DNA of 64,000 nt, taken from positions 124,001-188,000 of the forward strand of contig NZ_VKDC01000002.1 in assembly GCF_007097395.1 (NCBI RefSeq), written 5' to 3'. Within the stretch, counting starts at the first letter, position 1, and every line of letters starts with the position of its first letter. The notes under the pieces were generated by a model. The model was not told the origin of the DNA, did not search any database, and was given only the letters and a program-made list of their open reading frames with translations. The stretch comes from Fulvivirga sp. M361 (GTDB taxonomy: Bacteria > Bacteroidota > Bacteroidia > Cytophagales > Cyclobacteriaceae). This document shows positions 55,006 through 64,000 of this stretch, in pieces. The translations under genes were made by a program, and so were the position numbers.

Positions 55006-56220
55006 TTATAACTCTACTTTACAAGACAACATAGTAATGTCATCTCTATACCCCTTACGTCCTTTAAAATTGTCTAATTGAATAATGATATCCTGATGGA
55101 TTGTTTTTAGATCTGCTTTACCATTTGACTCAAAGTAAGTAATTAAACGTTCTGTACCGAACTCTTCATCCACTTCATTTTCAGTTTCTGTTACTCCGTC
55201 CGTATAGCTGAACAACAGAAACTCGCTCAGGTCAGTGATAAACCCCTCATTGATAAATGGCAAAGGATGCAAAGCTCCTAAAACAGTGGACCCTTCTTCC
55301 AGTAATGTTACCTTTCCATCACTAAGTAGCAGGGGTGGATTATGGCCAGAGTTAACATAAACAAGCGTTTTCAGTTCATGATCGTATATGGCTGCAAAGA
55401 AGGTAATGAACTTTTCTCCTTTGGCATTCTCAAGTACATGATAGTTTAGCTCTTCAATAATCTCTTTCAGATTAGGCGTTTGTCTTACCAAAGTTCTCAG
55501 TGAAGCCTGGAAGTTAGACATCATCAAAGCTGCTGGTATTCCTTTACCAGAAACATCTGCAATACAGATCAAAAACTGCTTCTTATTGATCGGAATATAG
55601 TCATAGTAGTCTCCTCCTACCCTATCATGCGGCAAGTAACTGGCTTCTACTTTTAAATGTTGACCGTAGGGCAACTTATCCGGGAAAAGAAATTGCTGTA
55701 CATCACTGGCAATTTCCAACTCTTTCCTAAGGGCCTCTTGTGCCAACTGCTGCCGGGCAAGTTTTTTATTTTCAATGGCTACTATAATAATATTACTCAG
55801 GGCCTGGATAAACCTCGTACTACTCTTCTTAATCTCTTCGCTCTCTGCTTCGATATCACCTACAAAAACAAGGGCAAGGATTTCCGACTTGTGTGATACG
55901 GGAATAACGTAGTCAAATTCTCCAAAGACATCGTCCCGCTCTACGATGGGTGTTACTTCCTTTAGTCGGGCAAATTCCATATCTAATGGCACTGCAAAAC
56001 AATCCATTTGAGTACCATAGTTGACCTTACAACCCCAGTCTTCATCCAATACATATAGGGCCAACTTTTTTATATTAAGGTTGGCCCTTAAGGTAAAATT
56101 GTAGATTTTATAGAGAGAACGCTCCGGTAAATTATTATTGATTGACTGTGTAATTTCCAGCAATGCATTGAGCTCCAGCTCTTTGAGATGGTATTTATTT
56201 TGTAAAGAAAGCGTCTCCAT
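55006..56220 (-). CDS. GAF-SpoIIE protein phosphatase (PP2C type)
   Basis: 404 residues. A GAF-like N-terminal domain (20-165) is followed by a linker helix and a SpoIIE domain: DRVGGDYYDYIPINKKQFLI, ADVSGKGIPAALMMS, YVNSGHNPPLLL and LFSYTDGVTETENE. These phosphatases usually dephosphorylate anti-anti-sigma-type proteins. It sits inside a glycosyltransferase/deacetylase operon, so it could control the glycan synthesis module. No STAS partner is nearby. Confidence 0.92.
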   Translation of the reverse strand: METLSLQNKYHLKELELNALLEITQSINNNLPERSLYKIYNFTLRANLNIKKLALYVLDEDWGCKVNYGTQMDCFAVPLDMEFARLKEVTPIVERDDVFGEFDYVIPVSHKSEILALVFVGDIEAESEEIKKSSTRFIQALSNIIIVAIENKKLARQQLAQEALRKELEIASDVQQFLFPDKLPYGQHLKVEASYLPHDRVGGDYYDYIPINKKQFLICIADVSGKGIPAALMMSNFQASLRTLVRQTPNLKEIIEELNYHVLENAKGEKFITFFAAIYDHELKTLVYVNSGHNPPLLLSDGKVTLLEEGSTVLGALHPLPFINEGFITDLSEFLLFSYTDGVTETENEVDEEFGTERLITYFESNGKADLKTIHQDIIIQLDNFKGRKGYRDDITMLSCKVEL

Positions 56221-56281
56221 GTCACTTAGGCTTGGCGGCTAAAATCGCGAGCGTCAAGATAATCAAAGAATCAATAAATCA

Positions 56282-57397
56282 CTAATACCTCCTGCCCTTC
56301 CAGGAATATCCACCAAAATTAGATACTACCGCGAAGTAAACGACGTAAAAAGGATATAAAATATATAAGAGTACAAAAGAAATAAACGTGCTCTTTTTAT
56401 TTGTAAACCTCAAAACTCTGGCAATGAAAATCCACTCCATAAATGCTTTTAATAAAAGAATGGGGATCAACCCATATCCTTGAAAAGAGATAAGTAATAA
56501 AGATAAGATCACAGCTATATTCACTACACCAATAAAGGCAGCAAGAAGAGAATTTCTCAGATCATCATAGTATCGCCACTTACTCGCCCATCGCCTTCTT
56601 TGCTGAATAAATGCCTTTAATGATGACAAAGCTCTTGTAGAAACGAATGACTGACCCTGCGTATTGAAATAGATCCCATCCGGGTGTTGCTTAGCAATTT
56701 TATGTAGAAGGAATTCATCATCACCACTGGCCAGGTGATCATTGTCAGAATAGCCTCCCACTTCGTGAAATGCACTTTTTGTGAATGCCAGATTAGCGCC
56801 GTTGCACATCCCAGGTTTTCCAAGGTATATACTGGCAGCTCCTACGCCTACTAAAGTTGCAAATTCCTGTACTTGCATGCGCTGAAAAACAGATGATTCT
56901 CCATGAAAAGTCACGGCACCACTGACAACAGACGCCTGACGATGTTCAAAATAATAAGCAATAGATGACAACCAGTGCTGTGCTACCTCGCAATCTGCAT
57001 CTGTGGTGATGATCACTTTCCCATTAGCTTCGGCTATTCCCCGGTTCAGCGCATTTTTTTTTCCTTTTTTATCATCAGTCGAAAAAATTCTGAGGTTTGC
57101 ATCGCTGCTTTTAAGATATAACTCAATTACAGCATTTGATGCATCCTCTGAATGATCATCCACAAGTATAACCTCATAACATTCTTTTGGAAAATCATTT
57201 GCTTCAATTGATGCTAATAACGCCCGCAAATTATGTTCTTCATTGCGAAATGGTATAACTATTGAATAAAAATGATTGACGGCAGGATCTGTATCTATAT
57301 CATTTTTAACACTACGCATAAGGCTATACCAGGCCCATAATACTCTCAGCATCCATATCAGGTAAACAATCAGTACACCTGCCAACACCCAGATCAT
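56282..57397 (-). CDS. Processive-type family 2 glycosyltransferase
   Basis: 371 residues. YSIVIPFRNEEHNLRALLAS, VDDHSED, TTDADCEV, ASGDDEFLL and the QQRRRWASK motif (Q-x-x-R-W) define a GT-A fold of processive type; three C-terminal TMs. A second member alongside the GT2 gene at 53302. Its ATG overlaps the flippase-like stop by 4 bp. Products could be a glycolipid or exopolysaccharide (inference). Confidence 0.88.
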   Translation of the reverse strand: MIWVLAGVLIVYLIWMLRVLWAWYSLMRSVKNDIDTDPAVNHFYSIVIPFRNEEHNLRALLASIEANDFPKECYEVILVDDHSEDASNAVIELYLKSSDANLRIFSTDDKKGKKNALNRGIAEANGKVIITTDADCEVAQHWLSSIAYYFEHRQASVVSGAVTFHGESSVFQRMQVQEFATLVGVGAASIYLGKPGMCNGANLAFTKSAFHEVGGYSDNDHLASGDDEFLLHKIAKQHPDGIYFNTQGQSFVSTRALSSLKAFIQQRRRWASKWRYYDDLRNSLLAAFIGVVNIAVILSLLLISFQGYGLIPILLLKAFMEWIFIARVLRFTNKKSTFISFVLLYILYPFYVVYFAVVSNFGGYSWKGRRY

Positions 57398-58332
57398 TTA
57401 ATACTTAACTTAAGGTTAAAAATATAAGGTGAGCTCAGCAGTGTCGGCAACAGTATATTAGTGAGCCACAACATTAAACTAGCCGCTATGACAGGCTCAA
57501 CGGCCACCTTGTACTTTTCAAAAAAAAAGATAGCCGAAGCCTCTCTGACTCCCAGGTCACTCAGGAAATTAAAAGTGGGTAAAACGGATTTGGAAAGGAA
57601 GATCCAACTAATACCTGCAAATTTTAACGACAATGAAACCTTTGGTAAGAACATTTCCAGCATGAAAAGAAACTGCAATGAAAAAACTGTATACCTGAGT
57701 AATGAATACCCCAACGCTTTTAAGAGGTCTAACCTGTTGTATTTTATCATCACATCAAGGTAGGGTTTCAATTTTTCTATCTTAAATAAACGGAGGCTTA
57801 CGAATGGCCCAAGCTTGCGAATGCAAAATAAGGCGACCACCGCAACGATGCCAACCCCTGAAACTATCAGTATCATTCTTATTCCAAATAATACATATAC
57901 TCCCCACAATCCTGCTACACCGGTAACGACCATCTGACTTAATCGACTGACAAGGACTGCTCCTATCAAATGTGTTCTGTTTTTTTCTTCTAATTGGCCG
58001 ATACGTCCCAGGTAATCCCCCAGGCCATGAGGTGTAATAAAACCCAGGCCTAAACCCGTAAGCACTCCTTTATATGCCTGAAAGAATGAAAGATGACTAA
58101 TGCTTCTGGCGAGCATCTTCCACTTCACAGCCTCGAAAGCCCAGTTAACGGGCATCATCACAATTACTACTAATAAAAGTTTATACTCCCGGTTTAGGAC
58201 CTCTTTTAGCAAAGTCCCCAGATCGTACAAAGACTGTTGATGGTCTCCAAGTTTAAAGTATATAAACACCAGTACGCTGATGAGAATAACAGCTTTGATT
58301 GCGATGTCCAGGCTTCCCGATTTGACTCTCAT
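57394..58332 (-). CDS. Lysylphosphatidylglycerol synthase TM-region / flippase-like protein
   Basis: 312 residues with about eight TMs. [20 protein letters not shown] and [15 protein letters not shown] are the signatures of the LPG_synthase_TM (AglD-like) group, implicated in lipid-linked glycan handling. It starts the seven-gene run. Only 18 bp separate its start codon from the ruvC start on the other strand. Confidence 0.87.
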   Translation of the reverse strand: MRVKSGSLDIAIKAVILISVLVFIYFKLGDHQQSLYDLGTLLKEVLNREYKLLLVVIVMMPVNWAFEAVKWKMLARSISHLSFFQAYKGVLTGLGLGFITPHGLGDYLGRIGQLEEKNRTHLIGAVLVSRLSQMVVTGVAGLWGVYVLFGIRMILIVSGVGIVAVVALFCIRKLGPFVSLRLFKIEKLKPYLDVMIKYNRLDLLKALGYSLLRYTVFSLQFLFMLEMFLPKVSLSLKFAGISWIFLSKSVLPTFNFLSDLGVREASAIFFFEKYKVAVEPVIAASLMLWLTNILLPTLLSSPYIFNLKLSIK

Positions 58333-58350
58333 TTACGTATCTTGCAAAAA

Positions 58351-58917
58351 GTGAGCAAAATAGATAAAAATAAGCAAAGAGAGCAGATTATTTTAGGGCT
58401 GGACCCCGGCACCAGTGTCATGGGCTATGGGTTAATTTGTGTAATTGGTCAGCAATTAAGATTACTTCAATTTGGTGTGATACACTTAAGTAAATATACA
58501 GGTCATGAACTGAAGCTTAAAAAGATTTTCGAACGTATCACCAGCCTTATTGATGACTATCATCCGGACGAAGTTGCCCTGGAAGCTCCTTTTTATGGAA
58601 AGAACGTACAATCTATGCTAAAACTGGGACGGGCACAGGGCGTAGCAATGGCAGCCGCGTTATCAAGAGAAGTCCCTATTACCGAGTATGCTCCAAAGAA
58701 AGTAAAGCAATCGGTGACCAGTAATGGAAATGCTTCCAAAGAACAGGTGGCCGCCATGCTTATGACTTTGCTGAAGTTTAAAGAGACCCCTAAGCTTCTG
58801 GATGCTACGGATGCTCTGGCTGTTGCCGTCTGCCACCACTTTCAGAAAGGTACTGCCAAAGCTTCAGTAAAAAGCTGGAAGGCTTTTGTAAGTGAGAATC
58901 CTAAGAGGATCGGGTGA
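58351..58917 (+). CDS. ruvC: Crossover junction endodeoxyribonuclease RuvC
   Basis: 188 residues from GTG at 58351. A TTG at 58342 is an alternative; the longer frame from 58237 would overlap the divergent gene and adds a non-family extension. Catalytic acids: Asp18 in [12 protein letters not shown], Glu in [13 protein letters not shown] and the terminal Asp pair in [13 protein letters not shown]. It resolves Holliday junctions. A -7-like TATCTTGC at 58338-58345 suggests a leaderless start at the GTG. Confidence 0.95.
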   Translation: MSKIDKNKQREQIILGLDPGTSVMGYGLICVIGQQLRLLQFGVIHLSKYTGHELKLKKIFERITSLIDDYHPDEVALEAPFYGKNVQSMLKLGRAQGVAMAAALSREVPITEYAPKKVKQSVTSNGNASKEQVAAMLMTLLKFKETPKLLDATDALAVAVCHHFQKGTAKASVKSWKAFVSENPKRIG

Positions 58918-59029
58918 ATCAGAAAAGACACTTCTTGATATTCATATTATTTAATTGCCAGCTAAAAATTATTACTCTTAGAAGCCAAAATACCTTTACT
59001 TTGCAGTCGTTTGAAGAGACTACGATCAT

Positions 59030-59086
59030 ATGCCTCCGCAACAACCTCATTCACCAATTCATACATTTAGTGTACTGTTCCAATGA
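59030..59086 (+). other. Possible 18-codon leader ORF
   Basis: ATG at 59030 to TGA at 59084-59086 encodes an 18-residue Pro/His-rich peptide (MPPQQPHSP at the start). Its stop overlaps the ATG of the glycosyltransferase gene as ATGA, the usual form of translational coupling. It may simply be fortuitous. The 165-bp spacer 58918-59082 holds nothing else clear, apart from a TACCTTTA/TACTTTGC promoter-like run at about 58991-59003. Confidence 0.3.
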
Positions 59087-60297
59087 ATAAAATATTGATG
59101 CTTCTGGAAAGTTACTACCCTGACGATATCAGGGTGAGTAAAGAAGCAAAATCTTTAATACAAAGTGGTTTTGAAGTTCACCTCCTGTGCTTTTGCAGAA
59201 CTAATGAACTCAAATTTGAGCAAAAAAACGGCATACAAATACATCGAATAAATGTAGGAACGAATGACTACTTTCATGCCTTTTGGGATGTGGTCAATGC
59301 CATGAGTTTCAACCACCCTAAATTCAAAGTAGCAGCTTCTGAAATACTTCAGCAACATGACATCAGGCTGGTACATGTTCATGACCTCCCACTAGCAGGT
59401 ACAGCCATAAAGTTAAAAGCAAAGCATGACATTAAAGTGATCCTTGATCTCCATGAAAACTATCCCGAAGCTTTAAGAGTGTGGCATAAGTGGAAAAAAA
59501 ATCCAATTGCACGTCTTAAAAACAAATGGTTTTTAAATTACGATCGCTGGTTTAGATTTGAAAAATATGCTGTTCAGCACTGTGATCAGCTCATATGCGT
59601 CGTGGATGAAATGAAGGACCGGATCATTGCATCACATAATATTGATGCAGGCAAGATTTCCGTCATCACCAATTCAGAAGAATATTCATTTATTGAACAA
59701 GTATTGGACAAAGGCATATATGGCGAACATAGAAATAGTTTTATTATTACTTACACAGGGGGTGTGGGGCCACACAGAGGAGTGGATACATTGGTTGAAG
59801 CCATGGGCAAACTCAAAAGTCATGATGATATCTATTTATATATAGCTGGCTCAGGAAGCCATAATGTCATGGAGCACCTTCATGATCTAATCAAAAAATA
59901 TGGTTTAGAAAAGAGGGCTTTCCTACTCGGTTATCAACCTTTCTCCAGCTTCTTCTCTTTCATGAAAATGGCTTCAGTGAATGTTATTCCTCATCATAGT
60001 AATGGCCATACTGATAATACTATCCCGCACAAACTATTCCAGGGAATGATGGCAGGTAAACCATTGGTGGTTAGCTCAAGTTCTTCCATTAAACGTGTAG
60101 TGGAATTGGCCAACAGTGGCTTAATATTCCATGCCGGAGATAAGAACGATCTTGCTGACAAACTTGAAACTTTGTACAGGAATAAGAATCTTCGCGAAGA
60201 ATTAGGGCAAAATGGATTCAATGCGACTGTAAAAGGTGACTTGAACTGGGAACGCACCTCCAGGCAACTGGTGAGTTTATACCAGAGCCTGAATTAG
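59083..60297 (+). CDS. Glycosyltransferase family 4
   Basis: 404 residues with GT-B fold. N-terminal SYYPDDIRVSKEAKSLIQSG, then VHVHDLPLAGTAIKLKAKHD. The C-terminal donor domain has ITYTGGVGPHRGVDTLVEAM, LLGYQPFSSFFSFMKMASVN and a KLFQGMMAGKPLVVS motif (E-x7-E replaced in part). It likely transfers a hexose in capsule/O-antigen assembly. First gene of a glycan cluster, followed by a methyltransferase. Confidence 0.88.
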   Translation: MNKILMLLESYYPDDIRVSKEAKSLIQSGFEVHLLCFCRTNELKFEQKNGIQIHRINVGTNDYFHAFWDVVNAMSFNHPKFKVAASEILQQHDIRLVHVHDLPLAGTAIKLKAKHDIKVILDLHENYPEALRVWHKWKKNPIARLKNKWFLNYDRWFRFEKYAVQHCDQLICVVDEMKDRIIASHNIDAGKISVITNSEEYSFIEQVLDKGIYGEHRNSFIITYTGGVGPHRGVDTLVEAMGKLKSHDDIYLYIAGSGSHNVMEHLHDLIKKYGLEKRAFLLGYQPFSSFFSFMKMASVNVIPHHSNGHTDNTIPHKLFQGMMAGKPLVVSSSSSIKRVVELANSGLIFHAGDKNDLADKLETLYRNKNLREELGQNGFNATVKGDLNWERTSRQLVSLYQSLN

Positions 60298-60317
60298 ACT
60301 ATTTGATAATAGAAGAA

Positions 60318-61055
60318 ATGAATAGAATTGAACTCATACGTGAGCTGATAAGGAAGGGAAAACTCACGTCTTACCTTGAAATTGGTTCACAGTCAGGCAA
60401 GTCTTTCTTGCCTGTCCGATGTAAAATTAAGATCGCCGTAGATCCAAAGTTTATTATTCCGTTTAAAAACAAAATTAAGTGGTTAATAAGGAATCCCTAC
60501 AACCTATTTAGTAAATACTTTGAAGAAACCAGTGATGACTTCTTTGAAAAAAGAAAAGCTTTACTGGCAGAGATTCCTAAACTGGATATAGCGCTTATTG
60601 ACGGTTTACATACTTTTGAAGCTTCACTAAAAGACACATTGAATACATTAAATTACGTCAATAACTCAGGAATTATAATATTACATGACTGCTTCCCGCA
60701 AAATAAAGCGGTCGCCACACCTGCAGCTTCTATGGACGCCGCACAGGCAATGGATGTAGAGGGTTGGACCGGACAATGGTGTGGTGATGTGTGGAAAACC
60801 ATAGTTTATTTAAGAAAATCTCACCCTGATGAATTGGAAGCCTATGTTATCAATACAGATTTCGGATTGGGTATTGTCAGAAGAAAACAGGATCTGCCTA
60901 AAAAATTTGATATTGACGAGACACTATTTAATTCCATAGATAATATTGACTATGATGATATGATAGATGATGTTGATATGATCGGTTTAAAAGAGCCCAC
61001 CTACGTGCATAAATTAATTGAAAGTTTCAAAGGCAACAACCAGACCAATACCTGA
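60318..61055 (+). CDS. Class I SAM methyltransferase (Methyltransf_24 type)
   Basis: 245 residues from the ATG at 60318; a TTG at 60303 is less likely. TSYLEIGSQSGKSFL is motif I. Later segments are KIKIAVDPKFI, then LDIALIDGLHTFEASLKDTL and IIILHDCFPQ, as in the Methyltransf_24/rhamnosyl O-methyltransferase group. It could methylate a sugar of the surface glycan. Located 20 bp after the GT4 stop. Confidence 0.85.
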   Translation: MNRIELIRELIRKGKLTSYLEIGSQSGKSFLPVRCKIKIAVDPKFIIPFKNKIKWLIRNPYNLFSKYFEETSDDFFEKRKALLAEIPKLDIALIDGLHTFEASLKDTLNTLNYVNNSGIIILHDCFPQNKAVATPAASMDAAQAMDVEGWTGQWCGDVWKTIVYLRKSHPDELEAYVINTDFGLGIVRRKQDLPKKFDIDETLFNSIDNIDYDDMIDDVDMIGLKEPTYVHKLIESFKGNNQTNT

Positions 61056-61062
61056 AAACAAC

Positions 61063-62025
61063 CTAGGCTTTAAGAAAGGAACCCGATTTACCGGCCAGCT
61101 TCCTATGTTTCATAATGCTTGGTATTTTTCCAGCAAATTGTATATATCCTGATAAAACAGCTAGTGATCGAATGAGCTTGAAATGCAGTAGATTATAGGC
61201 AAGCTCTCTAATAAGGCGCCATACTGTTTTAATAGTAATGACCAATGAGGAGTCTCTTAAATCCGTCGCCATCTTCATAAAAGCGATTTTCTCGTAATCT
61301 GTCATTTTTTTGAATGATCCTAAGTATTTGGCTTGTGGTCTGTCGTGAATTATCCGGGTATTTGAGACAATCCCCACACCTAGCTTTTTGAAATGGGCTC
61401 TTGACGTATATTCATTATCTTCTCCGTAATGACTAAAAATCGGGTTAAAACCTCCGTTTTTATGGATACAATGTACTGATAAAAGCCAGCAGGCGGCATT
61501 AACAAATTCAATACTGTACAACTTACATTCACAGTCTCTCCTTATTTTTTGGTAGTCTTTAGAAAGGAATTTCTTCAGCAAGGCGTCAAAACCATAATCC
61601 AGTTGAATTTCATCACCAGCGAAGTGCATTGGACTTAAAATGCCAAAAGAATCATGTCGTAAGTGTACGTCAATCAACTTATAGATTACATCAGGCGAGA
61701 TAAAGGCATCCTGGTTAAGCAGAAAATAATAATCAGCCCCAGCCTTTAATGCACGATCAATACCCAAATTGTTTGCTCTACCAAAACCCAGGTTATCCGG
61801 TGAAGTTATCAACGTAACGTTGGGAAAATTATTTCGGATAAAGTCCTGAGAGCCATCAGATGACGCGTTGTCCACTACGATAATTGAAGTTGGGTAATCA
61901 CTCTTTTCAAGACTCTCCAGACATTTATTCAGCCACTTCATGCCGTTATATACCACCACAATACTAAATACTTTCAAGGCAGAAGTGTCTAAGTCGTTCA
62001 CGCGCAATCTATACTGACCATCCAA
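61063..62025 (-). CDS. Glycosyltransferase family 2 (rhamnosyltransferase-like)
   Basis: 320 residues as annotated from a TTG at 62025. GTG at 62001 or TTG at 61977 (giving KVFSIVVVYNGMKWLNK at the N-terminus) are plausible alternatives and the choice is uncertain. Motifs are VVVYNGMKWLNKC, VDNASSDGS, FLLNQDAFI and HYGEDNEYTSR, as in WbbL-like rhamnosyltransferases of O-antigen assembly. Divergent from the flippase gene; the start region contains the dyad CCAATC-TG-GATTGG (62022-62035). Confidence 0.85.
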   Translation of the reverse strand: MDGQYRLRVNDLDTSALKVFSIVVVYNGMKWLNKCLESLEKSDYPTSIIVVDNASSDGSQDFIRNNFPNVTLITSPDNLGFGRANNLGIDRALKAGADYYFLLNQDAFISPDVIYKLIDVHLRHDSFGILSPMHFAGDEIQLDYGFDALLKKFLSKDYQKIRRDCECKLYSIEFVNAACWLLSVHCIHKNGGFNPIFSHYGEDNEYTSRAHFKKLGVGIVSNTRIIHDRPQAKYLGSFKKMTDYEKIAFMKMATDLRDSSLVITIKTVWRLIRELAYNLLHFKLIRSLAVLSGYIQFAGKIPSIMKHRKLAGKSGSFLKA

Positions 62026-62035
62026 TCTGGATTGG
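62022..62035. promoter_or_regulatory. Dyad at the GT2/flippase divergent spacer
   Basis: CCAATC-TG-GATTGG is a perfect inverted repeat with 6-bp arms. It overlaps the annotated TTG start of the GT2 gene, which supports a downstream start for that gene. It could be an operator for the divergent pair. Confidence 0.3.
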
Positions 62036-62137
62036 TGTAAATGAAAATTAATCTATCTTTAAACGAAAGATCAAAATAGTACAATCAAAAGCGAAGTTCA
62101 CACCTTCTGCTAAGTATTTTTCTAGTCAATCACATCT

Positions 62138-63625
62138 GTGGGAATAGTAGCGAAAAGTAGCCTGAAATATTCTATCATATTATATACCGGGATAGTTTTG
62201 GGCTATGTCAATATTATCCTGATATTCCCCAATGTACTTACTGAGGAAGAGTTTGGCCTTACACGAATACTCGCCTCAGCATCCGCTGTTATAGCACAGG
62301 TAGCTCAATTAGGATCAGGAAATATCATAATGCGTTTTCATCCGTACCTGAAAGATGATGCCAAGAATACAACATTATCCATCGGTTTGATAATTTCTGT
62401 AACAGGGTTAATAATTGCCACCTTACTGGTAATGGTATTCCAAGATACATTGATTGAAGCATATGAAGAGAAGTCTGCTATGTTCACAGACTATTTTTAC
62501 CTGTTGATTCCCTTTTTACTATCACTTGTATTTTATAATCTCTTTGATGCTTACTTAAGAGTAATTTTTAAAAACTCAGTATCAGCGTTCCTGAATTTCA
62601 TTTTATTACGTGTACTCTGGCTCAGTGTCATTTTATTATATCATTATGACCTGGTGGATACAACTACCTTTATAAACTTATATGTGCTATGCCAGGCTTT
62701 TGTGGCAATAGCAGCATTTTTATACATCAACTACCTTGGTGTGTTTAACATCACATTAAGCTTCTCAAAAGAAAAACTTAGAGAACTAAAAAAAATGAGT
62801 TCTTTTGGACTGTTCACGGTATTAAGTGGCATATCATTTTTCCTGATCAACCGACTGGATATTTTAATGGTTGGCAAATATGTAGGATTACAAGCTGTAG
62901 CTATCTATTCCATCGCTTTCAATATGAGTTCTGTAATCCTGGTTCCTTCTCAATCCATCGCCAGAACTACAATGGTTTTAGTAGCAGAAGCCTTTAAAAA
63001 ACGAGATTTTAATGTATTGAATGACATTTATAAAAAGACTGCCTTAAATCAACTGCTATTCGGTGCACTCATATTTATACTTATTGCAGTCAATTATAAC
63101 TCACTCATGCAGTTTTTGCCACCTAATTACCAGGACAGTTTTTATGTATTCATACTTTTGGGTTTAACAAAAATACTGGATAGTGCATTTGGCGTAAACA
63201 GTGCTGTTATCCTCAACAGCAAGTATTTTAAATACGATACGATGTTATCCCTAATGTTATTAATAACTACTGTTGCTACCAATATGTACTTTATTCCCTT
63301 ATTAGGTGTTGAAGGGGCTGCACTGGCAACTGCCATTTCCATTGTAGCATTTAATATTGGAAAATACTTTATTATCAGACAAAAACTTAAACTCACTCCC
63401 TTTAATGCCAATTACTTTAAAGCACTAACTATTTATCCAATATGCTATTTTATCCCTTTTTATATTCCCAGTACAGGGAATGTATTTGTGGATGTGGGTG
63501 TTAAGAGCAGTTGTATTATAACATTATTCACGGGATTGGTATATTACATGAAAGTCTCCTCTGACTTTAACTCACTTGTACTGATGACAATCGGTTGGGT
63601 AACCAAAAAAACATTTAAACATTAA
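62138..63625 (+). CDS. Wzx-like polysaccharide flippase
   Basis: 495 residues from GTG at 62138. About 14 TMs; N-terminal SSLKYSIILYTGIVLGYVNI and LTEEEFGLTRILASASAVIA are typical of the oligosaccharide flippase (Polysacc_synt) family. It translocates lipid-linked repeat units across the inner membrane. Its stop overlaps the convergent GT4 gene by 4 bp. Confidence 0.9.
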   Translation: MGIVAKSSLKYSIILYTGIVLGYVNIILIFPNVLTEEEFGLTRILASASAVIAQVAQLGSGNIIMRFHPYLKDDAKNTTLSIGLIISVTGLIIATLLVMVFQDTLIEAYEEKSAMFTDYFYLLIPFLLSLVFYNLFDAYLRVIFKNSVSAFLNFILLRVLWLSVILLYHYDLVDTTTFINLYVLCQAFVAIAAFLYINYLGVFNITLSFSKEKLRELKKMSSFGLFTVLSGISFFLINRLDILMVGKYVGLQAVAIYSIAFNMSSVILVPSQSIARTTMVLVAEAFKKRDFNVLNDIYKKTALNQLLFGALIFILIAVNYNSLMQFLPPNYQDSFYVFILLGLTKILDSAFGVNSAVILNSKYFKYDTMLSLMLLITTVATNMYFIPLLGVEGAALATAISIVAFNIGKYFIIRQKLKLTPFNANYFKALTIYPICYFIPFYIPSTGNVFVDVGVKSSCIITLFTGLVYYMKVSSDFNSLVLMTIGWVTKKTFKH

Positions 63626-64000
63626 CACTCGGGCTCTATCAAATCATTTAGTTTAGTCGCCAGTTGTTCGGTAAGCTTTCGCCTTGAGTAACGTTCAATG
63701 TCAGACAGATCGAACCCTACACCACTGCGTTGAAAAAGCAGGGTCAATGCTTCCTTCATGCTCTCCTTATCTGTTGGGTCACATACTTTACCGGCATTAG
63801 AACCTGCAATAATACTGGCCGAATCTCCCATAGGATCACCAATGCCTAAAATGGGGCGCTCAGCCGCCAGGTATTCAAACAGTTTACCAGGAATATTACC
63901 CTGAGCATTTTGGGAATGTGCTAAAACCAAGAGCAATACAGATGATTTTTTGTAAAGCATCAAAACTTCTTTATGTGGCACATAAGGTTTAAATGAAACC
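63622..64000 (-). CDS. Glycosyltransferase family 4, C-terminal part (5' truncated)
   Basis: The frame is open to the right edge (residues VSFKPYVPHKEV before the visible domain). About 125 codons are seen, with PHKEVLMLYKKSSVLLLVLA and IPGKLFEYLAAERPILGIGD, the E-x7-E-like donor-binding helix of GT4 enzymes. The N-terminal half lies outside the window, so the true start is unknown. Part of the same glycan cluster. Confidence 0.85.
   Translation of the reverse strand, partial: VSFKPYVPHKEVLMLYKKSSVLLLVLAHSQNAQGNIPGKLFEYLAAERPILGIGDPMGDSASIIAGSNAGKVCDPTDKESMKEALTLLFQRSGVGFDLSDIERYSRRKLTEQLATKLNDLIEPEC

Noticed and set aside
1-64000. Mobile element, prophage or CRISPR array in the window
   Set aside because: No transposase, integrase, phage structural gene, cas gene or regularly spaced repeat array is seen on either strand.

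Overview
The window comes from a Bacteroidota chromosome, most likely order Cytophagales. The evidence is a SusC/SusD outer-membrane import pair, lipoproteins with S/T-x-C lipoboxes, TAnnTTTG-type -7 promoter elements with almost no Shine-Dalgarno sequences, a class A RNase P RNA, a fused E1 alpha/beta 2-oxoacid dehydrogenase, sigma-54 regulators and GWRLDY-type DUF4302 lipoproteins. The order is inferred from protein character; no 16S gene is present. Almost all of the DNA is core or house-keeping. I see no insertion sequence, prophage, integrase or CRISPR array.

Region 1-6.9 kb (minus strand): one outer-membrane import operon, read as small lipoprotein, SusC, SusD, HExxH zinc metallohydrolase lipoprotein, DUF4302 lipoprotein (cut by the window edge). 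Region 7-18.5 kb: a methyltransferase, a TerC metal transporter, an SLC12-like cotransporter, a bestrophin channel, an SPFH / PH-like membrane protein / 51-aa ribbon-helix-helix operon, a secreted hypothetical protein, leucyl-tRNA synthetase and an EamA exporter. Region 18.5-28.6 kb: a MacB/HlyD-type ABC export cassette (two permeases, ATPase, adaptor), divergent from a sigma-54 response regulator and histidine kinase pair. The spacer between them holds inverted repeats and a near-consensus -24/-12 sequence.

Region 28.6-41.3 kb: an HNH protein, an NlpC/P60 hydrolase, smpB, tsaD, tamB with a DUF2279 gene, rnpB, a second sigma-54-type regulator that lacks its DNA-binding domain, a 44-aa lipoprotein gene, a LuxE-like adenylating enzyme and a lipoprotein. 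Region 41.3-51.3 kb: branched-chain-type E1 fusion, alanine dehydrogenase, a lone HsdR-N nuclease-fold protein, an SLC13 transporter, a UMF1-family MFS transporter, an ExbB/ExbD operon and tRNA-Ser(GGA). Region 51.4-58.3 kb (minus): a seven-gene run with a flippase-like protein, two processive-type GT2 glycosyltransferases, a GAF-SpoIIE phosphatase, a NodB deacetylase, TatD and asparaginase. Region 58.3-64 kb: ruvC, then a surface-glycan cluster (GT4, methyltransferase, GT2, Wzx-like flippase, partial GT4).

Themes that cut across the window are envelope transport and glycan biology, two sigma-54 control modules of unequal completeness, and several genes whose -7 promoter element lies only 6-10 nt before the start codon, which implies very short or absent mRNA leaders. 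The parts least explained by known systems are the SPFH/PH-like/RHH operon, the HTH-less regulator with a degenerate GAFTGA loop, the phosphatase-containing glycan operon, and the dyads around the ABC cassette.
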